Positions 34,201-42,632 of a DNA stretch of 64,000 nt are shown here, one piece after another. A program made the position numbers and the translations under genes. The DNA is from Orychophragmus violaceus (taxonomy: Eukaryota; Streptophyta; Magnoliopsida; Brassicales; Brassicaceae). The stretch covers positions 103,779,503 through 103,843,502 of the forward strand of contig CM058230.1 of the NCBI GenBank assembly GCA_030180135.1. Direction: 5' to 3'. The number at the start of each line of letters is the position of its first letter. The first letter of the stretch is position 1. The notes under the pieces are model-generated. The model made no database searches, was not told the origin of the DNA, and saw only the letters and a program-made list of their open reading frames with translations.

Positions 34201-35189
34201 TTCAGCCTCCTACTGTTGCTGAGTGCCTGCATATTAGTACAAATATGAGCCCCACAACCAGTATCCATAACCCATGAGGTATTATCAGAAGTAGTTGTAT
34301 TAACTTCTATAACAAAAATACCTGATGAAGAAGTCTCCAGAGTCTTCTTCTTCAATTCCTTTACACCTTCCAGGAATTTCTTACATTCTCTCCTCCAATG
34401 CCCTGGTTCTTTGCAGAACCTGCAGATGTCAGTAGGCCCAGCCTTGGACTTGGGCTTGGGCATTGGCGTGTCCTTGTCCGAGACTTGAACAGCCTTAGCC
34501 TTTCCCTTGTCCTTGGCAGAGGATTTCTTAAAGCCCTTGCCCTTTTGCACCATAAGCACGTTGGGGTCCTTGGCTTTCCTCAAGCTGGGCTCTGCAGTCT
34601 TGAGCATTCCGTGAAGCTCAGGCAATGTCTTACTCAAGCCATGCATATTGAAGTTCAGAATGAACTGATCATAGCTTGCAGGTAAAGACTGCAGAATGAT
34701 GTCGCAGGCAAGTTCCTGGCTGATAGGGCAGTCGAGTTTCTGAAGATGATCGAGATAACCCATCATCTTCAAGACATGAGGACTCACTGCCGCATTTTCA
34801 GCCATCTTACAGTCCAAGAGGTTCTTAACTGTCTGGAACCTCTCAGTCCTTGCCTGCTCCTGAAAAAGCGATTTCAGGCTTGCCATTATCTCGATGGGCG
34901 ACAGCACACTCTCGAACTGCATTTGCAGCTCAGGAGTCATGGTCGCCAACATCAGGCAATAGACATCATTTTCATCTGACGAATGCTTTTCCCAAGCATT
35001 ATGCAGATTCCTGGCGGCATTGTTAGGAGGTCTCTCGGGGAGGGGATCACGAAGGACATATTCCTTCTTCTCCTGCTTGAGGACCAGCCTCAAGTTCCTT
35101 GACCACGTCAGGAAGTTTGTTCCAGTCAGCTTCTCCTTGTCGAGAACAGACCGGATTGAGAATGTGTTTTGTGTGCTTGTAGTAGTCAT
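31215..35189 (-). CDS. Intact Copia gag-pol polyprotein (element Z)
   Basis: Single ORF of 1324 aa. I start it at ATG 35189 (MTTTSTQNTFSIRSVL), which matches the start context of the gag of Y and W; the frame is open for 85 codons further upstream, but that part is leader sequence. Domains (residues): capsid-type gag about 15-230; zinc knuckle CRFCKEPGHWRREC 256-269; aspartic protease VMDTGCGAH with D309; GAG-pre-integrase HCRLGH...CEKCESC about 444-478; integrase catalytic D505, D568, E604 (35 residues between the last two); RT with YVDD at 998-1001; RNase H D1171, E1212, D1250. All catalytic residues are present. The protein should be cut by its own protease into particle, integration and reverse-transcription proteins. 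No frameshift separates gag from pol. Confidence 0.95.
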   Translation of the reverse strand: MTTTSTQNTFSIRSVLDKEKLTGTNFLTWSRNLRLVLKQEKKEYVLRDPLPERPPNNAARNLHNAWEKHSSDENDVYCLMLATMTPELQMQFESVLSPIEIMASLKSLFQEQARTERFQTVKNLLDCKMAENAAVSPHVLKMMGYLDHLQKLDCPISQELACDIILQSLPASYDQFILNFNMHGLSKTLPELHGMLKTAEPSLRKAKDPNVLMVQKGKGFKKSSAKDKGKAKAVQVSDKDTPMPKPKSKAGPTDICRFCKEPGHWRRECKKFLEGVKELKKKTLETSSSGIFVIEVNTTTSDNTSWVMDTGCGAHICTNMQALSNSRRLKQGQVELRVGNGAKVPALAVGTYLLSLPSGLVLELNNCYFVPAISRNIISISLLDLEGYDFSVKNKLCSFNRNNLFYGCAPLTNGLYILDQSAPIYNINTKRFKPNEENRTFLWHCRLGHISEKRIKRLHSNGLLGSFDFESCEKCESCLMGKMTRAPFNKPNERASDLLGMIHTDVCGPMSTNARGNYQYFITFTDDFSRYGYVYLMKHKSESFERFREFQNEVHNQLGKSIKALRSDRGGEYLSQEFSDHLRECGIVSQLTPPGTPQWNGVSERRNRTLLDMVRSMMSHTDLPISLWGYALLTAVFTLNRAPSKAVAKTPYELWIGEAPVLSYLRIWGCEAYVKRLISDKLTPKSDKCYFIGYPKETKAYYFYLRSENKIFVARDCNFLEREFLSKKNSGSKVLLEEIQDEQDTAQPNEEEQQEDLHEIVEPEPVVPEVRRSGRIRHEPERYQGFLVTNCHDLLIIDGDEPSNFNQAMMRPDSSKWRKATDSEMDSMTINQVFSLVDLPAGVKAIECKWIFKKKIDVDGNVQIYKARLVAKGFRQVHGVDYDETYSPVAMMKSIRILLATAAFHDYEIWHMDVKTAFLNGILEEDVYMTQPDGYIDPKNAEKVCKLHKSIYGLKQALRSWNLRFDEAIKQFDFIRKEEEQCVYKKTSGSKIVFLILYVDDILLLGNDVPMLRSVKDWLGSCFSMKDMGEAAYVLGIRIYRDRSKRLIGLCQDSYIDKVLHRFSMADSKKGFTPMVHGTTLSKKQSPTTAAELERMKNIPYASAIGSIMYAMIFTRPDVAYALSMTSRYQSNPGENHWIAVKNILKYLRHTKDKFLVYGGSNVLEVSGFTDASFQTDQDDFRSQSGYIFCLNGGAISWRSSKQDTVADSTTEAEYVAASEAAKEAVWIRKFIIELGVIPNAAEPLALFCDNNGAIAQAKEPRSHQKSKHILRRFHLICDIINRKEVKISRVPTDDNVADPLTKPLPRPKLEYLTEAVGIRDIEM

Positions 35190-36721
35190 TGCTGAAATAT
35201 TAGATAAAAGGATTTTAGTTAATATGTTCAATATGATTAATCTCGCATTATATTCAATAACATTAGTTACCCTCAATAGAATATAATGATTCCAAGATCC
35301 ACATATAACTAAGATCAAAGTGGGCCACTGGCCGTCACCCAACCTTAGCTTATATCGGTAAGCCCTATCTCGGCTAATTATATCCGTGATACAACTCTTG
35401 GTTGTGAATCTGGGCCCGAGGCCCAATCCACTCTGATGTCTCAAGGTCCGGGACTCCCGATGACCCAGTCAAGAAAACCAGACTATACAGTCATGTAATC
35501 ACTAATGTCTGGGACTCCCAATGACATTAATGAATCACAAACTTTCTTACCCACGCAAAAGATAGACACCCTCACACTGTAAGGCCATGTGTACAATTGA
35601 ATGGGTTTCAACAGCTGACATAGACTGGACAAGACATCCAACGCTTGATATTATTTGAGGTTTATAGGTTTTTCTTAAAATTTCATTCCAAAATAGAAGA
35701 TTACTATATTTGGAAATTTTCCATTTTGGGAAACCTTCTGTTTTTGGAAACTTTTATAATTGGAAACTTCCTAAAATTGGAAACTTTCTAACTATAGAAA
35801 TTTTCTAAATATCCAAAACATGCAAATCTAGAAACTTCTATTCTAAGAAACTTTCTAATTTGAAATTTTGGAAACTGATTAATTTTAAAATCAAATTTTA
35901 ATTATTAAATAGATTTTAAATTAAATCTGAAGAAAAGACTCAAATAACTGGCCCAATTGTTTTAACTTCTTGGCCCAAGGCCCAAGAATTGGTCTATGTC
36001 CAAGACATAACCCAATTGCCCAATTAAATGACATAACCGGTCTGGTTCATTAAAATTGGTCTAACCAAGATTAATTACTACGATAACCACAATTGTTAAC
36101 CGGTTATTTACTAAACCGGATTTTCTCAATTTATTTGGTCCAACCAAATCAAATTAGAAAACCACTGGTTTAGGCACTAAATCCAATTTATTTACAACAT
36201 TGGATTTCTTATCACGGTTTAACCAGATCTAATAAATTTTATTAAGTCTGTAATTATTAAACCGTGACGATCAAGTTTTAATTATTTTAAACCGAACCAT
36301 CAACCAAAACCGAAACGATTGGTCACGAACCGATCACGATCACGCCAGCCGAAGCTTCACGCGATGCGGGCAAGCTTCACGCGATGCGGGCGATCGATCG
36401 GGACGAGAGGCGACGGGACGGGACGCGAGAGATGCGATCGGGACGAGACGCGAGATCCATGCGATCGTGCGATCGATCCATGCGATCCACTCGGTTGATC
36501 GGCCCATCTCTCGCGGTCGGAATGACCACGCGACTTGATCCGCAAAGCGATCGGTCCGTGCGTCAATCCGATCCTCGTTATGCATCGGATGATGCAATTT
36601 TTAGTTTAGGGTTTTAACTTTTGTTTCTTAAGTGTTTTCTTATCAATTTCAAGCATAGATTGATTCAAACACTTCTAAACAACCTAAACATGATTCTAAC
36701 AAGAAATCCTAATAGAACCAA
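35190..36721 (-). promoter_or_regulatory. Leader of Z with CG-rich GCGATCG array
   Basis: About 1.5 kb of untranslated leader. Most is AT-rich (35650-36300, with repeated GGAAACTT and AACCGG words). The part next to the PBS is unlike the rest: 36352-36391 is an exact 20-bp tandem repeat (AAGCTTCACGCGATGCGGGC twice), followed to about 36500 by a CpG-dense run of GCGATCGATCGGGACGAG-like words with seven or more CGATC sites. Confidence 0.7.
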
Positions 36722-36736
36722 TGGCTCTGATACCAC
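36722..36736 (-). promoter_or_regulatory. Primer-binding site of Z
   Basis: On the minus strand GTGGTATCAGAGCCA directly follows the 5' LTR; it is complementary to initiator tRNA-Met. Confidence 0.92.
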
Positions 36737-37372
36737 TGTTGGATTGTTTAGTGTTTGTCCTGGTTTAATTCTTTCAGATTAAACTCTACTAAACAGATTG
36801 GATCTAGGTTCTCTTGTAGAAACATAAAGAGATCTCACCTAATACCTTGTTTATGCAGCGGATTAGAGAGGTATTGTCAGAGATCAGCAGAACCGCCAAG
36901 GGACAGCTCCTCCAGAGGTTCACACACGCACACTAACAGGAGAGAGGCTGCTAGACCAGCTGAGAGAAGTCGCAGAGAGAGAGAGAGGAGGCGCAGAGAG
37001 TTGGGGAGAAAAGAGAGCTAAGTCAAGTTTTAATCATAAAACCCTTGTCTAGTTCTGTTGGGCTTTTGGGCCCAATTCCCAGTGTGATTAAATCACTTAG
37101 ATTTAACCAGGCCCTTTAATCTCTCTAAGTATAGTAAATGCCTAGCACTTTTACCGTACTTCTGCTTAACCATTCCTACACATTTTCCTGTTAGCTTAGG
37201 CGTGTGACCCATATGAGATCATATAATAAAGGCAATAAGTCCAAGACTTATAGATCATGAGCGGACTCTAGCAAGCCATCATGACCCCCAGTATTATATG
37301 ACTTATGTCTGATCATTGACATACTCTTACTTTCTAGAGACAGTACAGAGATTACTGGACATAATTCCAACA
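36737..37372 (-). repeat. 5' LTR of Z
   Basis: 636 bp, the partner of 29728-30363, with about 13 substitutions, several clustered around 37165-37185. Confidence 0.92.
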
Positions 37373-37805
37373 AGTTATATATGTGTCATGAGAGATTCTC
37401 ATTACGACTATAGAGTATAGTCCTTAGACCTGAGTTCATCATGTTTTCTTACATATGAATTGGTGCACTTTGACCTTGTCAAACGTCGACCCGTAATTGG
37501 CGGCTATAACGACACTGCTCAGGTGTATCATGAAGTGTGTGTTGAAACAGGGATGGAACAAGATGGGATTTGTCCCTCCTAAATAACGGGAGATAAATAT
37601 CTCAGGGCCTATCGAAGATTTTATACTGAGAAAATGTGTGGCCGCAGTCAAACGAACTGTAGTTCAGTTGTTTGTCTTGTTCAGTATAGATCAGGAGTTC
37701 GATAAACACGATATTGGCTTAATAAGGATGACACTAATCTTGCCTTATGCCAAATCGAGATATAGAGACAAAAGGATTATAGGAATTGATGATTCCAGTA
37801 CAACT
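37373..37805 (+). other. 3' UTR of Y, right of Z; LTR junction deleted
   Basis: Continues the 3' UTR of Y after TSD AGTTA. The expected polypurine tract (GTGGGAAAT in relative W) and the first 20 bp of the 3' LTR are missing: GATTCCAGTACAACT passes directly into LTR position 21. Confidence 0.75.
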
Positions 37806-38436
37806 ATCACACTTGTACTCAGTCCTGATGATAGTTGTGAGTCGAGATTAGACATTCGTATAATACTGGGCGGTTGCAATGTTTTGCTAACAGCCTCTTG
37901 CAATTTGTAAGCTGTAGACTTACTGCCAGTATTATATGATCCTATAGGGTCACACACATAATCAAACTGGAAGCATAAATATGGGAATGATGATTATGGT
38001 AATGATCATATTGATGTGTATTGGATACACATTAATATTGAGTTTATAGTGGTGTGTCGATCGACACAGTATGTGTGTCGGTCGACACAGATCGGGTTTC
38101 GAAACTGATGTTTCGATTTTATGACTTAAACGAATTGGTATTAACCAATGCTCGGTTTTAGTCATTCCAGGTCAATATAAGGCTTATAGTTTCGACCTGA
38201 AACCCTAGACGTTCACTTTTTCTTAACAAAGAAAGTAGAAACACCAGAAACTCAGAAATCTTAAGATCCGGCACTAGCATCCCAGCTTTCCAGGTTTGTG
38301 TGCGTGTGTATCAGGTAGAGGCGAAGCATCTGAGTCGCTACTGATCTCGTTTCACCAATCATTCCGCTGCCAGTACAAGGTAAGAACGAGGTTAGTGATT
38401 CAATATAACGAACCCTAGATCTTTGACTTTCCAACA
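37806..38436 (+). repeat. 3' LTR of Y, lacking its first 20 bp
   Basis: 631 bp aligned to 23553-24182 with about 27 differences, ending GACTTTCCAACA before TSD CTTTG. It carries the second copy of the LTR palindrome pair (38055-38090). Confidence 0.88.
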
Positions 38437-39470
38437 CTTTGGATTTCTAAAATCACCAATCAAGTTGAGATCTTAGAGAGAACATGGATACGAAGGAGTT
38501 TATTGCGATTCAGAAACCCATCATGCTTGATGAAGGTAACTTTGGTCATTGGAAGGTACGTACGAGATATGTAATTCGTTCTATTGATGATAGCGCTTAG
38601 AATGCTGTTCTAAATGGGTGTTCATAACCTTATGAGATTCTCGAAGACAAGACCAAGGTGTCACAACTGCTTGAAAAATGGACAGATGATGAAAAGAGTG
38701 CATCGAAGTTTAATTCCAGAGCCATATCAACAATCATGTCTGCGGTAAGCACAAAGCAGTTCAAGATAATTCAAGACTGTGAATCAGCTAAAGAAGCTTG
38801 GGATACTCTTGTGAATCACTTTGAAGGAGATGCAAGTGTTAAACGAACTCGTCTTGGCTATCTAAGCTTCAAGCTTTGAAAATCTGCGAATGGAAGACGG
38901 CGAAACTATTGGCAGCTTCTCTGCTAAACTGAGCCCTATTGCAAATGAAGCCTCTGTTCTTGGTAAGAAATATCATGAAAAGAAGCTGGTGAAGAAACTA
39001 ATCTGATGCTTGCCAAACAAGTTCTCAGCTCAGAAGGCCATATTGCAATGCTCCATGAACACAGATGACATGAAGTTTGAAAAGCTAGTCGGGATGCTTA
39101 AATCACAAGAGATGGAGGTCACAAATCAACATCAAAAGCCAAATCAAGGGATTCCCTTGGGTGCAAGCCAAGAGAATGACAGAGTCAAGAAGGTAGAAGA
39201 GAAACCTGGATTGATGGCAAGTAACTTTAATAAAATGATTAAAAGATTGGATAAAGGCCAGAGTAGATCGTTTGGTAGGAATCAGAGGGGTGACTCAGAG
39301 AGATTCACAAACAAATCATCGCGCACTGAGGGAGACATGACATCCAAAAAGAAAGATATGCAGTGTCATGAATGTGAGGGATTTGGGCATTTCAAGAGTG
39401 AATGACCACTTGTTAGGAGAAAAGATCTTACTTGTTCTGAGTGTCGTGGTTTTTGTCATACTCATGCTGA
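38437..39470 (+). pseudogene. gag of X int2, broken and cut short
   Basis: Leader and gag resume after Y; ATG 38484 has the same start as int1. It shares the int1 frameshift near 38870 and TGA at 39003-39005, and adds its own TAG near 38598 and TAA near 38626. It retains about 57 bp (39095-39160) deleted from int1. The second zinc knuckle is cut at CTGAG (39467-39471), where the sequence switches into LTR3; the rest of gag, all of pol, the 3' ORF, the polypurine tract and 16 bp of LTR are missing. Confidence 0.8.
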
Positions 39471-39930
39471 GCTGGTATGCGTGTGGCACAAATGATGACG
39501 AGGATGACACAAAGGACATGACTTGGAATACAAGTCAGCAGCTTATGGCGTGGACCTCAATCAAGGAGACAAAAGATATGGAAAAGATCTTCTAATATGG
39601 AAGGAAGATCTTGTGAGGCGAAAGATGCACAAGATTCAAGAGTATATAAGGAAAAAGACCTAGAAGAGTTATTTGGCCGTCTTTGAGAGAAAATGTGTCA
39701 TGCGTGAAGCACAAGTCGGTGGTAGGGTTCTTGGTATTTTGTGAGTGAATCAAAGAGTGAATTGCAACTGTTGTTACACGGTAAGAATGGGTAGATTAGG
39801 AGTTGGTCAGTCTCGATTCACTTCTGTGAAGTCGTGTAAAACTGATTGAACAAGATTCTTGTAATTTGTTCAGGTGATTCTTAATAAAGTTCTTTAAGTT
39901 CTTTCGTACTAGGTGTTCTTTGTCTATTCA
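39467..39930 (+). repeat. LTR3 of composite X (16 bp short)
   Basis: 464 bp corresponding to position 17 onward of LTR2, ending TTTGTCTATTCA and followed by TSD GTTAG (39931-39935). This copy is closer to LTR2 than to LTR1. Confidence 0.85.
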
Positions 39931-39935
39931 GTTAG

Positions 39936-41367
39936 TAGTGTGAATCTTGAGAACCTTGACTGAACCTGCCTCAACAATCTCTGTTATGAAATGATATTTA
40001 GTGTTAACATGTTTAGTTCTGTCGTGATGCACACTGTTCTTGGCTAGGCTTATTTCACTTTGTAATCGCAATGTAGTTTAAAAAATTCCTTCTTGAATCC
40101 TAATTCTCGGGATAGACCCCTTAGCCATAATCCTTCCTTTGTGGCTTCTGTAAGCGACATGTACTCTGCTTCGGTAGTTGATACTGCCACAACTTGTTGT
40201 AGGTATGATATCCAACTTACTGTATTCCTTCAAACCTTGAAAACATATCCAGACACCGATCTCCTTCTATATATATATATGTAACGTAATGTGAATCACA
40301 AAATCCTTTAATTTTGAATTCTTTTGATTTTGTGAATGTGATTCCTACTTTTGTAGCTCCCTTTAGGTACCTACAAATCCATTTAACTACATCCCAATTA
40401 GTTATTCATGGATTTTCCATGAACGTACTGACCTCTCCAATAGCATAAGCAAAATGTGGTCTTGTTCCGATCATATGATACATTAGGATCTCAACTGCGC
40501 TAGCAAGGAATTGAATCCATTAGTCTAGCCTCTATTATCAGCTCTTGTTTCGTCAAACTTTTAAGTTTGAATTGTGAGTTACTTGGTGTAACTACAGCTT
40601 TGCAGTTATCCATATTGAATGTTCTCAATACTTTCTTATTATACCTTGCCTGTGATAGCTTCAGAGTGCCTTTGTTTATGTATCTGATGATATCCATAGC
40701 AAGGATTCTAGCAGCTGGTTCTAAATCCTTCATATCAAACTTCTTACTTAAACTCGCCTTTAGAACTTTTATTTTCTCCATGTTCTTGGCTTCCACAAGC
40801 ATGTCACCGACATACAGTAAGAGATAGACAATATGATCAATACATGACCCGTTTGTGTAGACACAAGGGTCCTAAGTGCCTCTCTGGAAATTCTGAGCTT
40901 TCATGAATTCATCGAACTTCTGATTCCATTATCGAGGATACTGTTTCAAACTGTATAAGGACTTCTTCTATAGACAGCCTTCTCTATCAATCCCTATGGC
41001 CGGTTCATGTAAATGACTTCATCTGATGTGCCATATAAGAAATCAGTCTTTACATCCAGTTGTTATAGTTCTAGGTCAAAATTTACCACAATGGATAACA
41101 TGATCCTAATAGAAACATGCTTGACTATGGGCGCAAATATTTCTTGTAATCAACCCCTTCAACCTGCGTGAAAACTTTTGCTACAATTCTGGCCTTGTAC
41201 CTAGGTTACTCGACACCAAGGATTCCTTATTTTAATTTAAAAATCCATTTGCATCCCATTATCCTCTGCTTCAGCGGTTTCAGAACAGCTCAAATGTCCC
41301 ATTTTTGTCCAGAGACTGTTTTTCTTCAATCATAACTTGTTTCCACTTCTTCCTGTCCTTATGTCTT
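39936..41367 (-). pseudogene. RNase H and RT of old Copia T, heavily decayed
   Basis: Minus-strand fragments in order: 41362-40860, remnants of RT fingers/palm in several frames; 40802-40500, the post-YVDD region (KKFDMKDLEPAARILAMDII, then LKLSQARYNKKVL), preceded by a degenerate YVGDML; and 40260-39936, RNase H (AVSTTEAEYMSLTEATKEGL, LHCDYKVK, TKHVNTKYHFITEIVEAGSV). An AT microsatellite lies at 40270-40280. The segment continues in frame at 16500 across X. TSD GTCTT of S is at 41363-41367. It is the oldest Copia here, judged by lesion density and by hosting the others. Confidence 0.8.
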
Positions 41368-42526
41368 TGATATACCATGGATTTTAGGGCTTTTAACCAT
41401 GGTATATATCTTATTTATCGAGTTTATTATTATGTTTTAGAGTCTTTTAAGGTGTTTATTAGGTACATGCACTTTTGGAGCGGAATTGGAGATAATGGAG
41501 CATTTTGGGCAAGTTTGGAGCATAAAGCCGAGAGAGCTAATTCCACCAAGTCTGGACGACCTCTGCATCGATCGATGCACTCGTGGTGTCGATCGTTGCA
41601 GCCATGCTACATCAGATTTTGAAGACTTTGGAGATTTACACAATTACCCAGAAGTTTCTCATATTCACAAGAAAGCCCCAATTCGTGTTTTACTTTATAA
41701 TTAGGTTTTACAGCCACTTGTTAGGCGAAGTTTTAATTCTAAGCTTTTCTAGAGAGAGTTTTAGGGGCTGATTTTGTTCTCGAAAGAGACTTGATTTCGA
41801 ACCCCTGTTCTTATTCTCAGATTATTTTATGATATCTATTCTGACCATGTTTTCCGTTATGATTTCTATGTCTGAGTAGATCTCTCGTTAGGTTAGGGAT
41901 TCTCGTTAGGGATTTGAAGGAATGTTAGATTAACTAATTTATTAGATTCATCATCTAGTTCTTCATCTAATCTGTTCTTAATGCTTAATCTGAACTGGCC
42001 ATTTAGATTACTGATTCTAGGTTGATTTATGCAACGACAGTTGGTTTATTTAACTAGATCTGATTAGGTGAGCAATTTATCTATCCGCAAAGGAATTTGG
42101 TTTAGAGAAATTGTGAACGAACGAACTTGGAATTAATGCATGTTTAGAACTCTAGGATTCGCAACGAAAGTTGGTATGCTAGGTTTTTAGACATAGATAA
42201 TTATCGCAACAACAGCTGGTTAGTTTTACCTTCATGATTCTAGTTCAAGAACATTATAGATTGAATCTGATTGTTTGATTATCTGATTTCCTGATATCCT
42301 GAGAACTCCCGAAACCTGACACCTTCGTTTGATTGCTTACAACTACCTCGCTTTATTTATTTACTTGCTATTTTGTTTACTGCTTTACAATTTGCTTTCT
42401 CCTAGTTTAATCTTTTCTGTTCTAATTCTATCGTTGACCGGAGTCCCTGTGGATTCGATACCCTAAGTACTACAACTACATCACTGTGCACTTGCAGTTA
42501 GTATAGGGTTAAAACTAGACCTATCA
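41368..42526 (+). repeat. 5' LTR of S
   Basis: 1159 bp, TGATATACCATGGATTTTAG to CTAGACCTATCA. It contains a palindrome pair at 41566-41604 and repeated GCAACGA(C/A)AGTTGGT words (42033, 42160). Confidence 0.9.
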
Positions 42527-42532
42527 AGTTTT

Positions 42533-42550
42533 TGGCGCCGTTGCCGGGGA
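42533..42550 (+). promoter_or_regulatory. Primer-binding site of S
   Basis: TGGCGCCGTTGCCGGGGA, the Asp-tRNA-type primer site typical of Athila, six bases after the LTR. Confidence 0.88.
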
Positions 42551-42632
42551 CTCTTTTGAGTCTCCGATAGATTTGAACTTAGGGTTTAGACTAGGTTTTT
42601 CGTTTTTTGTTCACTAATTTTTTTTCTGTTTC

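Larger units (their letters stand above)
29728..37372 (-). mobile_element. Copia retrotransposon Z, structurally intact
   Basis: 7645 bp between TSDs AGTTA (29723-29727 and 37373-37377). Both LTRs are 636 bp and differ at about 13 positions (about 2%). On the minus strand the order is 5' LTR (37372-36737), PBS (36736-36722), leader, uninterrupted gag-pol (35189-31215), 3' UTR, polypurine tract and 3' LTR (30363-29728). With published plant LTR rates, 2% corresponds to roughly 0.7-1.5 million years. All hallmarks of an autonomous copy are present; activity is not shown. Confidence 0.95.
23533..38436 (+). mobile_element. Copia retrotransposon Y, nested in X and split by Z
   Basis: Bounded by TGTTGGGATT at the left and CTTTCCAACA at the right, with TSD CTTTG (23528-23532 and 38437-38441). 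Both LTRs, an initiator-tRNA PBS, a long leader with paired CGATCG palindromes and a nearly full-length gag-pol are present. Element Z interrupts the 3' UTR (TSD AGTTA). LTR divergence is about 4.3% by my count, older than Z (about 2%), as nesting requires. Without Z, Y is about 7.25 kb. Confidence 0.9.
16501..39930 (+). mobile_element. Composite SIRE/Endovir-lineage Copia (X): LTR-int1-LTR-int2-LTR, with nested Y and Z
   Basis: Three LTRs in the same orientation (16501-16981, 23027-23505, 39467-39930) alternate with two internal regions. Only the outermost LTRs are bordered by a target-site duplication, GTTAG (16496-16500 and 39931-39935). Int1 keeps gag, a protease remnant, an RNase H remnant and a 3' extra ORF, but lacks integrase and RT. 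Int2 keeps the PBS and most of gag and then jumps into LTR3. Int2 is split at 23533 by element Y. Two CCHC knuckles in gag and an extra ORF after pol fit the SIRE/Endovir lineage. The dimer probably arose by recombination between related copies. Confidence 0.8.

Noticed and set aside
28227..35286. Several 60-150-codon frames opposite the polyproteins of Y and Z
   Set aside because: They mirror conserved RT, integrase and RNase H sequence on the other strand and have no features of their own.
35190..35444. 85-codon upstream extension of the Z polyprotein
   Set aside because: The open frame reaches into leader DNA; the homologous starts of Y and W lie at the position of ATG 35189, and the extension has no gag-like sequence.
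36340..36617. Arg/Ser/Asp-rich frames over the CG-rich array
   Set aside because: Frames are open on both strands because the repeated words lack stops; composition follows the repeat, not a protein.
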